Below, piece after piece: positions 1 through 8,101 of a stretch of DNA of 64,000 nt. Made by a program: the position numbers and the translations under genes. Location: assembly GCF_001190925.1 (NCBI RefSeq), contig NZ_CP011072.1, positions 2,418,001-2,482,000 of the forward strand. The letters are read 5' to 3'. The stretch is from Azoarcus sp. CIB (lineage in GTDB: Bacteria; Pseudomonadota; Gammaproteobacteria; Burkholderiales; Rhodocyclaceae). Each line of letters begins with the position of its first letter. Within the stretch, counting starts at the first letter, position 1. The notes below the pieces were generated by a model. The model saw only the letters and a program-made list of their open reading frames with translations, was not told the origin of the DNA and searched no databases.

Positions 1-2612
1 CCGGCCTCCGTCCGGTGGCGGCCACGGGCGCGCTGATGCACGAGGCCGCACGACGGCCGCTTGCCGACGTGCTCGCCGCGATCCGTCTCCATTCCACCGT
101 CGCCGAAACCGGCTCCCGGCTCGCGGCGAACGCCGAACGCCGCCTGCACGAGCGCAGCACCCTCGCCCGCCGCTACCCGCCGGAACTGCTCGCCGAAACG
201 CTGCGCGTCGCCGCGCGCTGCCGATTCCGGCTCGACGAACTGCGCTACGAATACCCCGCCGAGCTGGTCCCGGACGGCGAAACCCCGTCGGGCTGGCTGC
301 GCCGCCTGGTCGAGGACGGCCTGCGCTGGCGTTATCGCCCGGACGGCGACGCCCCCCCGCGGGTACGCAAACAGATCGAATACGAACTCGTGCTGATCTC
401 CGAACTCGGCTTCGAAGCCTATTTCCTCACCGTACACGACATCGTGCGCTTTGCCCGCAGCCGCGGAATCCTGTGCCAGGGACGCGGCTCGGCGGCCAAC
501 TCGGTCGTGTGCTGGGCGCTCGGGATCACCGAAGTCGATCCCCGGCTCGGCATCATGCTGGTCGAGCGCTTCATCTCGAAGGAGCGCAACGAACCGCCCG
601 ACATCGACGTCGATTTCGAGCACGACCGGCGCGAGGAGGTCATCCAGTACCTGTACTCCAAGTACGGCCGCGAACGGGCCGCGCTCGCGGCCACCGTCAT
701 CCGCTACCGCGCGCGCAGCGCCCTGCGCGACGTCGGCCGCGCCCTCGGCTTCCCGCTGGCGCAGATCGAGCGGCTCACGCGCGACCACTTCTGGTTCGAC
801 GGCCGCCATATCCTGCCCGAACGCCTGCGCGATGCCGGCCTCGACCCCGACAGCCCGACGGTCCGGCGGCTCGCCGCCCTCACCGAAGAACTGATCGGCT
901 TTCCACGCCACCTTTCGCAGCATGTTGGCGGCTTCGTCATCGCCCGCGGCCGCCTCGACGAACTGGTGCCGATCGAAAACGCCGCGATGCCCGAACGCAC
1001 CGTGATCCAGTGGGACAAGGACGATCTCGACACCCTCGGACTGCTCAAGGTGGACGTCCTCGCCCTCGGCATGCTCTCGGCCCTGCGCCGCGGCCTCGCG
1101 CTGATGTCCGCATGGCACGGGCGGGAGTTCACCCTCGCCGACATCCCGCGTGAAGTCGATGCCGTGTACGACATGCTGTCCGCGGCCGACTCCGTCGGCG
1201 TCTTCCAGGTCGAATCGCGCGCCCAGATGACCATGCTGCCGCGCCTCAGGCCCCGCCGCTTCTACGATCTCGTCGTCGAAGTCGCGATCGTGCGCCCCGG
1301 GCCGATCCAGGGCGGCATGGTCCATCCCTACCTCGAAGCGCGCGCCCGTCAGGAGCGCGGCGAGGAAATCCACTACCCACGCCCGGAACGCCGCGATCCC
1401 GGCGCACCGCAGGACGACGGCGTGCGCCACGTGCTCGAACGCACGCTGGGCATACCGATCTTCCAGGAACAGGTCATGCAACTCGCCGTGGTCGCGGCCG
1501 GCTTCACCCCCGGCGATGCCGACCAGCTACGCCGCGCGATGGGCGCCTGGCGCCGCCAGGGCGAGCTCGAGCGCTACCGCGCGCAACTGCTTGCCGGCAT
1601 GGCCGATCGCGGCTACCGGGCGGAGTTCGCCGAGCGCCTGTGCAACCAGATCGAAGGTTTCGGCAGCTACGGCTTTCCCGAATCGCACGCCGCGAGCTTC
1701 GCCCTGCTGGTGTATTTCTCCGCCTGGATCAAGCGCTTCGAACCCGCCGTATTCCTCTGCGCGCTGCTCAACAGCCAGCCGATGGGGTTTTATTCCCCTT
1801 CACAGCTGATCCAGGACGCCCGCCGGCACGGTGTGACGATACGCGGGACCGACGTGCGCGCCAGCGACTGGGACTGCACGCTCGAGCCCGAGGACGGCAC
1901 GAACCTGCCCGCGGCGCGCCTGGGGCTGCGCATGATCAAGGGGTTCAACGCCGACGCCGCGGCACGGATCGCCGCGGCACGCAGCATGCATCCCTTCGCC
2001 GATGTGGACGATCTCGCGCTGCGCGCCGCGCTCGATGCCCGCGAACTCAGGCTGCTCGCCACGGCCGGCGCGCTGACGGGGCTCGCCGGCCATCGCCGCC
2101 AGGCGCTCTGGCAGGCAGCTGGCGGCCAGCCGGAGGAAGGCGTGCTGCATGGCGCGCCGGTGCTGGAGAGCGCCGCGGAAATCGCACCACCCAGCGAAGC
2201 GCAGGAACTGGTTGCCGACTATGCCCGGCTGGGCTTCACGCTCGGCCGTCATCCCCTCGCGCTGCTGCGCGAGCGCCTCAGCGCGATGCGCTTCCTCACC
2301 GCCGCGGAAATCTCCGCCTGCCCCGACCGCAAGCTCGCCCGGGCCGCCGGTATCGTGACCTGCCGCCAGCGGCCGGGCACCGCGAAGGGAACGCTGTTCA
2401 TGACCATCGAGGACGAAACGGGGCTCGCCAACGTGATCGTCCGGCCCGAACTCATCGAACGCCAGCGCCGGGAACTGCTCGGCGCGCGCCTGCTGGGGGT
2501 GTTCGGTCAGATCAGCCGCCAGGGCGATGTCACGCACCTGCTGGCGAGCCGCGTCGTCGACCATTCCGCGATGCTCGGCGCGCTCGACGCGCAAAGCCGC
2601 GACTTCCACTGA
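1..2612 (+). CDS. dnaE2: Error-prone DNA polymerase DnaE2/ImuC (5' partial)
   Basis: C-family DNA polymerase alpha subunit of the DnaE2 (ImuC) type, used in SOS-induced translesion synthesis. The reading frame is open to the left window edge (frame of base 3; a GTG at 15 is internal), so the N-terminal PHP domain is mostly missing: about 870 residues are present against roughly 1050 usual for the family. Visible are the palm motif PDIDVDF with catalytic aspartates near base 600, the FPRHLSQHVGG stretch, the finger region around SYGFPESHAASFA and a C-terminal OB-fold. Its usual partners imuA and imuB, if present, would lie upstream, outside the window. DnaE2 is favoured over the replicative DnaE because of the shorter C-terminus and the SHAASFALL motif. 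Confidence 0.93.
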   Translation, partial: GLRPVAATGALMHEAARRPLADVLAAIRLHSTVAETGSRLAANAERRLHERSTLARRYPPELLAETLRVAARCRFRLDELRYEYPAELVPDGETPSGWLRRLVEDGLRWRYRPDGDAPPRVRKQIEYELVLISELGFEAYFLTVHDIVRFARSRGILCQGRGSAANSVVCWALGITEVDPRLGIMLVERFISKERNEPPDIDVDFEHDRREEVIQYLYSKYGRERAALAATVIRYRARSALRDVGRALGFPLAQIERLTRDHFWFDGRHILPERLRDAGLDPDSPTVRRLAALTEELIGFPRHLSQHVGGFVIARGRLDELVPIENAAMPERTVIQWDKDDLDTLGLLKVDVLALGMLSALRRGLALMSAWHGREFTLADIPREVDAVYDMLSAADSVGVFQVESRAQMTMLPRLRPRRFYDLVVEVAIVRPGPIQGGMVHPYLEARARQERGEEIHYPRPERRDPGAPQDDGVRHVLERTLGIPIFQEQVMQLAVVAAGFTPGDADQLRRAMGAWRRQGELERYRAQLLAGMADRGYRAEFAERLCNQIEGFGSYGFPESHAASFALLVYFSAWIKRFEPAVFLCALLNSQPMGFYSPSQLIQDARRHGVTIRGTDVRASDWDCTLEPEDGTNLPAARLGLRMIKGFNADAAARIAAARSMHPFADVDDLALRAALDARELRLLATAGALTGLAGHRRQALWQAAGGQPEEGVLHGAPVLESAAEIAPPSEAQELVADYARLGFTLGRHPLALLRERLSAMRFLTAAEISACPDRKLARAAGIVTCRQRPGTAKGTLFMTIEDETGLANVIVRPELIERQRRELLGARLLGVFGQISRQGDVTHLLASRVVDHSAMLGALDAQSRDFH

Positions 2613-2643
2613 AGGCTGCGCACGATGCCGCGCACCGCCATAC

Positions 2644-3885
2644 TCACTGCACGTCGCCTGGCGGCTCCTTGAGCAAGCAGTCCGTGACCGCCACCACGCA
2701 GTTGCGCCCCAAGCTCTTCGCCCGGTAAAGCGCCGCATCCGCCGCCGCCAGCAACTGCTCCAGCTCGTCGCCGGGTTCGAAAGCCGCGAATCCGATACTC
2801 ACCGTGACACCGACGGGCGTGCCGTCCGCCCCCGCGATTTCGATGGCCGCGATCCGCTGCCGCAAACGGTCCGCAAGTTCGCGAGCCCCCTCCGGCAGCG
2901 TCCCCGGCAGCACGATCACGAACTCCTCGCCGCCATAGCGCCCGACGATGTCGATCTCGCGCACGCTCCCGGAACAGGTTTCCGCCACCATCCTGATCGC
3001 CTGATCGCCCACGGCATGTCCGTGCTCGTCGTTGATTGTCTTGAAATAATCGATGTCCACCATCAGCAGCGCCAAGGGTTGGCCGAATCGCTCGGCCCGC
3101 AGCCTCTCCTGCTCGGCACGCTCGATCAGATAGCGGCGATTCGCGATACCCGTCAGCGCGTCGACCTGCGCAAGCTGGCGCAGATCCTCCTCGCGACCCT
3201 TGCGTTCGGTGATGTCCTCGCGCACCGCGACGAAATGCGACACCCGGCCGAAGCGGTCCCGCAGCGGCGAGATCGCCATGTTCTCCCAGTATTCGTCGCC
3301 GCTCTTCCTGCGGTTGCACACCTCGCCCCGCCATACGCAACCGGACAGGATCGTCTGCCACAGGTCGGCATAGACCTCGCTGCGCGTATGCCCGGCACCG
3401 AACATCGCCGGACTGCGTCCGAGGATCTCGCTGCGCGAATACCCCGAAGTCTTCAGGAAGGCCTCGTTCACGTATTCGATCCGGCCGCGATTGTTGGTGA
3501 TCATGATCGCGGCGGGTGCGTGATCGACTGCCGCCTTGTAGGTTTCCAGCGCGTACTCGCTGACCGGGATCTCCACATGGCTGAAATCCGGGATCTCGCG
3601 AGAGGAAAAGTCGACCGGCGGAGGGAAGACCCTTCCCGGCTCACCGGAGCCGATGCGCGGCGGCGCGCCGGCCGTGCGCAACAGGGGCCATACTGCCCAC
3701 GCGACGACTACCGCGAGCAACACAATGGATAAACCGAAAAAAGGAACAAAGATGTTCCCTCCCGCCTCGGCATCGCCGAAACCGTCGGCAGCGAACACTC
3801 CGTCGAGCATCCAGAGCCCTACCGCCGTGAGCAACACGAATGCAACCACCAGGAAGATCGTCAATGACTTGCGGGGGAAAGCCAT
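2644..3885 (-). CDS. Membrane-anchored PAS-GGDEF diguanylate cyclase
   Basis: Predicted cyclic-di-GMP synthase of 413 residues. Two transmembrane segments (about residues 8-27 and 46-68) anchor it in the inner membrane. A PAS/PAC sensor domain follows (about 113-235, ending in the typical FVAVREDITERK), then a GGDEF domain (about 240-405). The active-site motif is GGEEF (318-322), and an intact product-inhibition I-site, REID (309-312), sits five residues upstream, so an active, feedback-inhibited enzyme is expected. The frame is open further upstream, but the ATG at 3885 is chosen because membrane segment 1 begins there and the longer version would run into the divergent pabBC gene. The signal sensed is unknown. 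It converges on dnaE2. Confidence 0.85.
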   Translation of the reverse strand: MAFPRKSLTIFLVVAFVLLTAVGLWMLDGVFAADGFGDAEAGGNIFVPFFGLSIVLLAVVVAWAVWPLLRTAGAPPRIGSGEPGRVFPPPVDFSSREIPDFSHVEIPVSEYALETYKAAVDHAPAAIMITNNRGRIEYVNEAFLKTSGYSRSEILGRSPAMFGAGHTRSEVYADLWQTILSGCVWRGEVCNRRKSGDEYWENMAISPLRDRFGRVSHFVAVREDITERKGREEDLRQLAQVDALTGIANRRYLIERAEQERLRAERFGQPLALLMVDIDYFKTINDEHGHAVGDQAIRMVAETCSGSVREIDIVGRYGGEEFVIVLPGTLPEGARELADRLRQRIAAIEIAGADGTPVGVTVSIGFAAFEPGDELEQLLAAADAALYRAKSLGRNCVVAVTDCLLKEPPGDVQ

Positions 3886-3935
3886 CAGCCCTTGAAATCC
3901 GGTAAACGAGGAGAATCCGTGCGCATACCGCAATG

Positions 3936-3963
3936 ATAGTAGATACGCCGGCAGCAATGCCAA
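3936..3963 (-). promoter_or_regulatory. Candidate sigma-70 promoter for the diguanylate cyclase gene
   Basis: On the minus strand, TTGGCA (3958-3963, 5/6 to the -35 consensus) is followed after 16 bp by TACTAT (3936-3941, 4/6 to the -10). The expected start is about 45 nt before the ATG at 3885. Pattern match only. Confidence 0.35.
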
Positions 3964-4114
3964 ATAAATTATTTCCTGACATCGACCGGGGACATTGACC
4001 CGCGCCCGCGCCAAATGTGGGGCAACAACCGCCATCTGCGACCGGAAGCGCCGTTGCGCTAACATGCCCCTCCCCCTCCGCCGCTTCCCGAGTTCAGCCG
4101 CAACCCTCGCAACG

Positions 4115-5899
4115 ATGATCGACTCCGCACACGAATTCGCCCTGTTCGACGACAACCAGCACGGCCACGGCGACCTTCTGCTGTCCGAGCCGGAGGAGAC
4201 CATCCGCTGCGTGAGCACAGGAGAGCTCGACAACGCCTTCGACGCCATCGAGCGTGCTCGCCGTCGCGGGAAATGGGTGGCGATTGCTGCCCCCTACGAA
4301 CTGGGGCATGCGCTCGAGCCCCGCCTGCGCGAGTTGTTGCGCGACGACGGCACCCCGCTGCTGAGGGCATGGGTGTATGGCCGGGCAGAACGGCTTTCCC
4401 CGGCCGAAACCGACGGGCGCATCGCCGCAGCGCTGGCCCGGCGCGACGAGCACGCGCGGCTTGGCGGCGTAATGGACCTCCACCGCGATATCGCGGAGGA
4501 AGACTACTGCCGCACCATCCAGCGCATCCGCGACTACATCGCCGCTGGCGACTGCTACCAGGTGAACTTCACCTTCGCGCTGCGCGGACGGCTCTACGGC
4601 TCGCCGCTGGCCCTTTACCGCGCCTTGCGCGCGGCGCAGCCGGTAAGGCACGGAGCACTGCTCTGCCACGCCGACGGCGCGATGCTGTCGCGCTCGCCCG
4701 AGCTGTTCGTGGAACGCCGCGGCGATCGCCTGAGCTGCCGTCCGATGAAGGGCACCGCGGCGCGGGACAGCGATCCCGCAGCACTCGCGTCGTCGGAGAA
4801 GAATCGCGCCGAGAACATCATGATCGTGGACCTGATCCGCAACGACCTGGGCCGTCTCGCGCCCAGCGGCGGCGTGAGGGTCGAGCGGCTGTGCGAGATC
4901 GAACCCTATCCAAGCGTGTGGCAGATGACTTCGACGGTCGTCGCCGAACCCGTCGCGGCGAGCCTCGCGGAGGTGTTCCGCGCGCTGTTTCCCTGCGGCT
5001 CGGTCACCGGCGCCCCGAAGATCCGGGCCATGCAGATCATCCACGAACTCGAGACCGCGCCACGCGGCATCTATTGCGGAGCCCTGGGATGGATCGCGCC
5101 CGATGGCGACTTCCGCTTCAGCGTGCCCATCCGCACGCTGGAGATCGGGCGTGACGGTCATACCCGGCTTGGTCTGGGCAGCGGCATCGTTGCCGATTCG
5201 GAGCCGGCCGCCGAATGGGCCGAGTCGCTGCTCAAGGGTCGCTTCCTGACCGATCTCAGGCCGTCATTCGGCCTCATCGAAACGCTACGCTGCGAACCGG
5301 GTGCGGCCGAGCCCTATCCGCTGCTGACGCGCCACTTCGGGCGACTCGCCCGATCCGCCGCCGCATTCGGCTTCGCGCTGGACGTCGACGCGATCCGGCG
5401 CGCGCTGATCGACAAGGCGAAGGAGTTGAGCGGTCCGCAGCGCGTGCGTGTCGAACTTGCTGCCGACGGCAGTTTCGCGCTATCGGCGGGCGCCCTCGAA
5501 GACGGCGCGGCGACGACACCGACCGTCGTCGTTTCGCAGCGCATGATATCGAGCAGGGATCCCCTGCTGCAGCACAAGACGACCGCGCGCGAACTCTACG
5601 ATGCGGAACTGCGCAGTGCGATGGCGCGGGGGCACTTCGACGCGCTGTTCTTCAACGAGCGCGAGGAACTCGCGGAAGGCGCCCGCACCAATGTGTATCT
5701 GGACCTCGGCGAAGACTGCCTGCTCACCCCGCCGCTGCATTGCGGCGTGCTGGACGGGGTGTATCGGCGCAAGCTGCTTGATGAGGGGAAGGCACGCGAG
5801 CAATGCCTGACCCGGGCGGACCTGTCACGCGCCCGGGCAATCCTGTTGTCGAATGCGGCCCGCGGCCTGTTTCGCGTCGAGCTGGCGAACGCGCCTTAA
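4115..5899 (+). CDS. pabBC: Aminodeoxychorismate synthase component I fused to aminodeoxychorismate lyase (PabB-PabC)
   Basis: Bifunctional folate-pathway protein of 594 residues. The N-terminal two thirds is a chorismate-binding PabB domain that converts chorismate plus ammonia to 4-amino-4-deoxychorismate; it shows CRPMKGTAARD, the ENIMIVDLIRNDLGR block and GSVTGAPKIRAMQII. The C-terminal third is a class IV PLP-dependent lyase (PabC) that releases p-aminobenzoate; it shows the HKTTARELYD lysine region and EGARTNVYLDL. The start is taken at ATG 4115 (MIDSAHEFALFDD), where family similarity appears to begin; in-frame starts at 3995 and 4064 would add a poorly conserved Arg-rich leader. The glutamine amidotransferase subunit PabA is not nearby. 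Its stop overlaps the stop of the convergent gene by 4 bp. Confidence 0.93.
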   Translation: MIDSAHEFALFDDNQHGHGDLLLSEPEETIRCVSTGELDNAFDAIERARRRGKWVAIAAPYELGHALEPRLRELLRDDGTPLLRAWVYGRAERLSPAETDGRIAAALARRDEHARLGGVMDLHRDIAEEDYCRTIQRIRDYIAAGDCYQVNFTFALRGRLYGSPLALYRALRAAQPVRHGALLCHADGAMLSRSPELFVERRGDRLSCRPMKGTAARDSDPAALASSEKNRAENIMIVDLIRNDLGRLAPSGGVRVERLCEIEPYPSVWQMTSTVVAEPVAASLAEVFRALFPCGSVTGAPKIRAMQIIHELETAPRGIYCGALGWIAPDGDFRFSVPIRTLEIGRDGHTRLGLGSGIVADSEPAAEWAESLLKGRFLTDLRPSFGLIETLRCEPGAAEPYPLLTRHFGRLARSAAAFGFALDVDAIRRALIDKAKELSGPQRVRVELAADGSFALSAGALEDGAATTPTVVVSQRMISSRDPLLQHKTTARELYDAELRSAMARGHFDALFFNEREELAEGARTNVYLDLGEDCLLTPPLHCGVLDGVYRRKLLDEGKAREQCLTRADLSRARAILLSNAARGLFRVELANAP

Positions 5900-6258
5900 T
5901 GGGTGGCGCAGCGCCGGTTTGCGCAGTTGCACGGCAGAAGCCGCTGCGCATCGTCGGTACACATGCAGTGGTGATTCCCCGTGCCGACGGCGGGCATGCT
6001 GGTCGGCTCGCCCGGCTCGAAGTCCTCGATGCGCATCAGCTTGAGAAAGTGCAGTGCTGCGCTCAGGCCGTGGAATACCGTCAGTTCGCCCGAGCCGGCG
6101 CACAGCCAGCGCCCGTCCATTGAAATCGCATAGCAGGTGCCGTCGCGCGGTCCGACCGCGTGCACCCGGATCTTGCATCGCTCCCGACGCCAGTCGGGGG
6201 CCACCGCGAGCTCCAGCCAGGTTGCGACCTTGCCTTGAATCGCCGTTACAGCGTCCAT
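5896..6258 (-). CDS. Small Cys-rich protein of unknown function
   Basis: A 120-residue ORF with a strong Shine-Dalgarno AAGGAGG about 8 nt before its ATG, so it is likely real. I do not recognise the family. The body is a compact mixed alpha/beta-looking segment with no signal peptide or membrane helix. The last 25 residues are Cys/His-rich (HHCMC, then PCNC, RRC and a terminal ATH), which could bind a metal or an iron-sulfur cluster. It converges on pabBC with overlapping stop codons and is divergent from metY. Function unassigned. Confidence 0.65.
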   Translation of the reverse strand: MDAVTAIQGKVATWLELAVAPDWRRERCKIRVHAVGPRDGTCYAISMDGRWLCAGSGELTVFHGLSAALHFLKLMRIEDFEPGEPTSMPAVGTGNHHCMCTDDAQRLLPCNCANRRCATH

Positions 6259-6511
6259 AAGATTCTCCCTCCTTTTTTCCCTTATACCGCCGGATCATTG
6301 CAACCCGGTGAAATCGTTATATTTTTTACAACACCTTATATTAGCAATATCCAAGATAGGCATTCAACCAGGGAGTTGCAAGATATTCATACAGACTTAC
6401 CCGTTTCGGGCATGGTCATAAGCATTCCAGAAATCGTTCTTCTTCAACCTCGATACGCTGGCTATACTTTTTGTCCGCAGCTGAACCTCGCCAACCATCC
6501 GGGATGAACGC
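6259..6511. promoter_or_regulatory. AT-rich divergent intergenic region (Cys-rich gene / metY)
   Basis: This 253-bp gap is markedly more AT-rich than its surroundings (6310-6350 is mostly A/T) and must hold the start signals of two divergent genes. For metY the best -10 is TATACT at 6463-6468, without a convincing -35. No MetJ or MetR box and no SAM or SAH riboswitch fold could be recognised by eye. Confidence 0.4.
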
Positions 6512-7783
6512 ATGAAACTCGAAACGCTTGCCGTACACGGCGGTTACTCGCCCGATCCGACCACCAAGGCGGTGGCGGTACCGATCTACCAGACGACATC
6601 CTACGCATTCGACGACACGCAGCACGGCGCCGACCTGTTCGACCTGAAGGTGCAGGGCAACATCTACACCCGCATCATGAATCCGACCCAGGACGTGCTG
6701 GAAAAGCGCGTCGCGGCGATGGAGGGTGGCATTGCGGCGCTGGCGATGGCCTCGGGCATGGCGGCAATCACCGCGTCGATCCAGACGATCGCCGAGGCCG
6801 GCGACAACATCGTCACCTCAAGCACCCTGTACGGCGGCACCTACAACCTGTTCGCGCACACGCTGCCGCAGTACGGCATCGAGGTGCGCTTTGCCGACTA
6901 CCGCGATCCCGACGCCTTCGAGCGCCTGATCGACGCCCGCACCAAGGCGGTGTTTTGCGAGTCGGTCGGCAACCCGCTCGGCAACATCACCGACTTCGAG
7001 AAGCTCGCCGAAGTCGCGCACCGCCACGGCGTGCCGGTGATCGTCGACAACACCGTGCCCTCACCTTACCTGTGCCGTCCGTTCGAGCACGGCGCGGACA
7101 TCGTCGTGCATGCGCTGACCAAATACCTGGGCGGCCACGGAAACTCGATCGGCGGCATCATCGTGGATTCGGGCAAGTTCCCCTGGGCAGAGCACAAGGA
7201 GCGCTTCAAGCGTCTGAACGAGCCCGACGTGTCGTACCACGGCGTCATCTACACCGAGGCGCTGGGGCCGGCGGCCTACATCGCGCGTGCGCGCGTGGTG
7301 CCGCTGCGCAACATGGGCGCGGCGATCTCGCCGTTCAACGCCTTCCTGATCCTGCAGGGGATCGAGACGCTGGCGCTGCGCATGGACCGCATCTGCGAGA
7401 ACGCCGTGAAGATCGCACGCCATCTCACCAATCACCCGAAGGTGAGCTGGGTGAATTACGCGGGTCTGGAGGAGCACAAGGACTACCCGCTGGTGCAGCG
7501 CTACATGGGCGGCCGCGCTTCGGGCATCCTGAACTTCGGCGTCAAGGGCGGTCGCGAGGGCGGCGGTCGTTTCCAGGACGCGCTGAAGCTCGTGACGCGC
7601 CTCGTGAACATCGGCGACTGCAAGTCGCTCGCCTGCCACCCGGCGTCGACGACGCACCGCCAGCTCTCCCCCGAGGAGCTCGTGCGCGCCGGCGTGACCG
7701 AAGACATGATCCGTCTGTCGGTCGGCATCGAGCACGTCGACGACCTGATCGCGGATCTGGATCAGGCACTCGCCGCAGCCTGA
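6512..7783 (+). CDS. metY: O-acetylhomoserine sulfhydrylase / aminocarboxypropyltransferase
   Basis: PLP-dependent Cys/Met metabolism enzyme of 423 residues that makes homocysteine directly from O-acetylhomoserine and sulfide. It shows the family opener [23 protein letters not shown], the cofactor-phosphate region MASGMAAI, and the Schiff-base lysine in [18 protein letters not shown]. The C-terminal [13 protein letters not shown] and IRLSVGIEH blocks are intact. The length matches MetY (about 425) rather than the shorter MetB/MetZ (about 390), so MetY is preferred. It is monocistronic, with an AT-rich upstream region, and its 3' end overlaps the convergent pterin dehydratase gene by 22 bp. 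Confidence 0.93.
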   Translation: MKLETLAVHGGYSPDPTTKAVAVPIYQTTSYAFDDTQHGADLFDLKVQGNIYTRIMNPTQDVLEKRVAAMEGGIAALAMASGMAAITASIQTIAEAGDNIVTSSTLYGGTYNLFAHTLPQYGIEVRFADYRDPDAFERLIDARTKAVFCESVGNPLGNITDFEKLAEVAHRHGVPVIVDNTVPSPYLCRPFEHGADIVVHALTKYLGGHGNSIGGIIVDSGKFPWAEHKERFKRLNEPDVSYHGVIYTEALGPAAYIARARVVPLRNMGAAISPFNAFLILQGIETLALRMDRICENAVKIARHLTNHPKVSWVNYAGLEEHKDYPLVQRYMGGRASGILNFGVKGGREGGGRFQDALKLVTRLVNIGDCKSLACHPASTTHRQLSPEELVRAGVTEDMIRLSVGIEHVDDLIADLDQALAAA

Positions 7784-8058
7784 TCGACGAAACGGGCGAG
7801 CGCGATGTCGCGCTCGCTCAACCCGCCCGCGTCGTGCGTCGACAGGGTGATATCGACGCGGTTATAGACGTTGAACCATTCCGGGTGATGGTCCATCTTT
7901 TCCGCCTTCAGCGCGACGCGCGCCATGAAGGCGAAGGCGGCGTTGAAGTCCTTGAAGCGAATGCTGCGCGTGATCGCATCGCGTCCGGGCACAAGCACCC
8001 AGTCGGGCAGCGTCGCGAGCGCGGCGGCACGTTGGTCGTCACCAAGTTTCGGAATCAT
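7762..8058 (-). CDS. phhB: Pterin-4a-carbinolamine dehydratase
   Basis: A small 98-residue enzyme of the PCD/DCoH family that dehydrates 4a-hydroxytetrahydrobiopterin during pterin recycling. The diagnostic [18 protein letters not shown] block carries the active-site His-His-Pro. The start is placed at ATG 8058, preceded by GGAG at good spacing; the longer frame to 8085 lacks support. No phenylalanine hydroxylase (phhA) is next to it, so the role may be a housekeeping one in molybdopterin or folate pterin chemistry. That last point is an inference. The 3' end overlaps metY in convergent orientation. Confidence 0.9.
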   Translation of the reverse strand: MIPKLGDDQRAAALATLPDWVLVPGRDAITRSIRFKDFNAAFAFMARVALKAEKMDHHPEWFNVYNRVDITLSTHDAGGLSERDIALARFVDQAAASA

Positions 8059-8101
8059 GATCGTCTCCGGTTGATGAACACGCACGGGTGCCGCAGCCCC
8101 G

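Noticed and set aside
6259-6511. Possible SAM/SAH riboswitch upstream of metY
   Set aside because: The leader is AT-rich and I could not assemble the conserved helices and core of any known SAM or SAH riboswitch.
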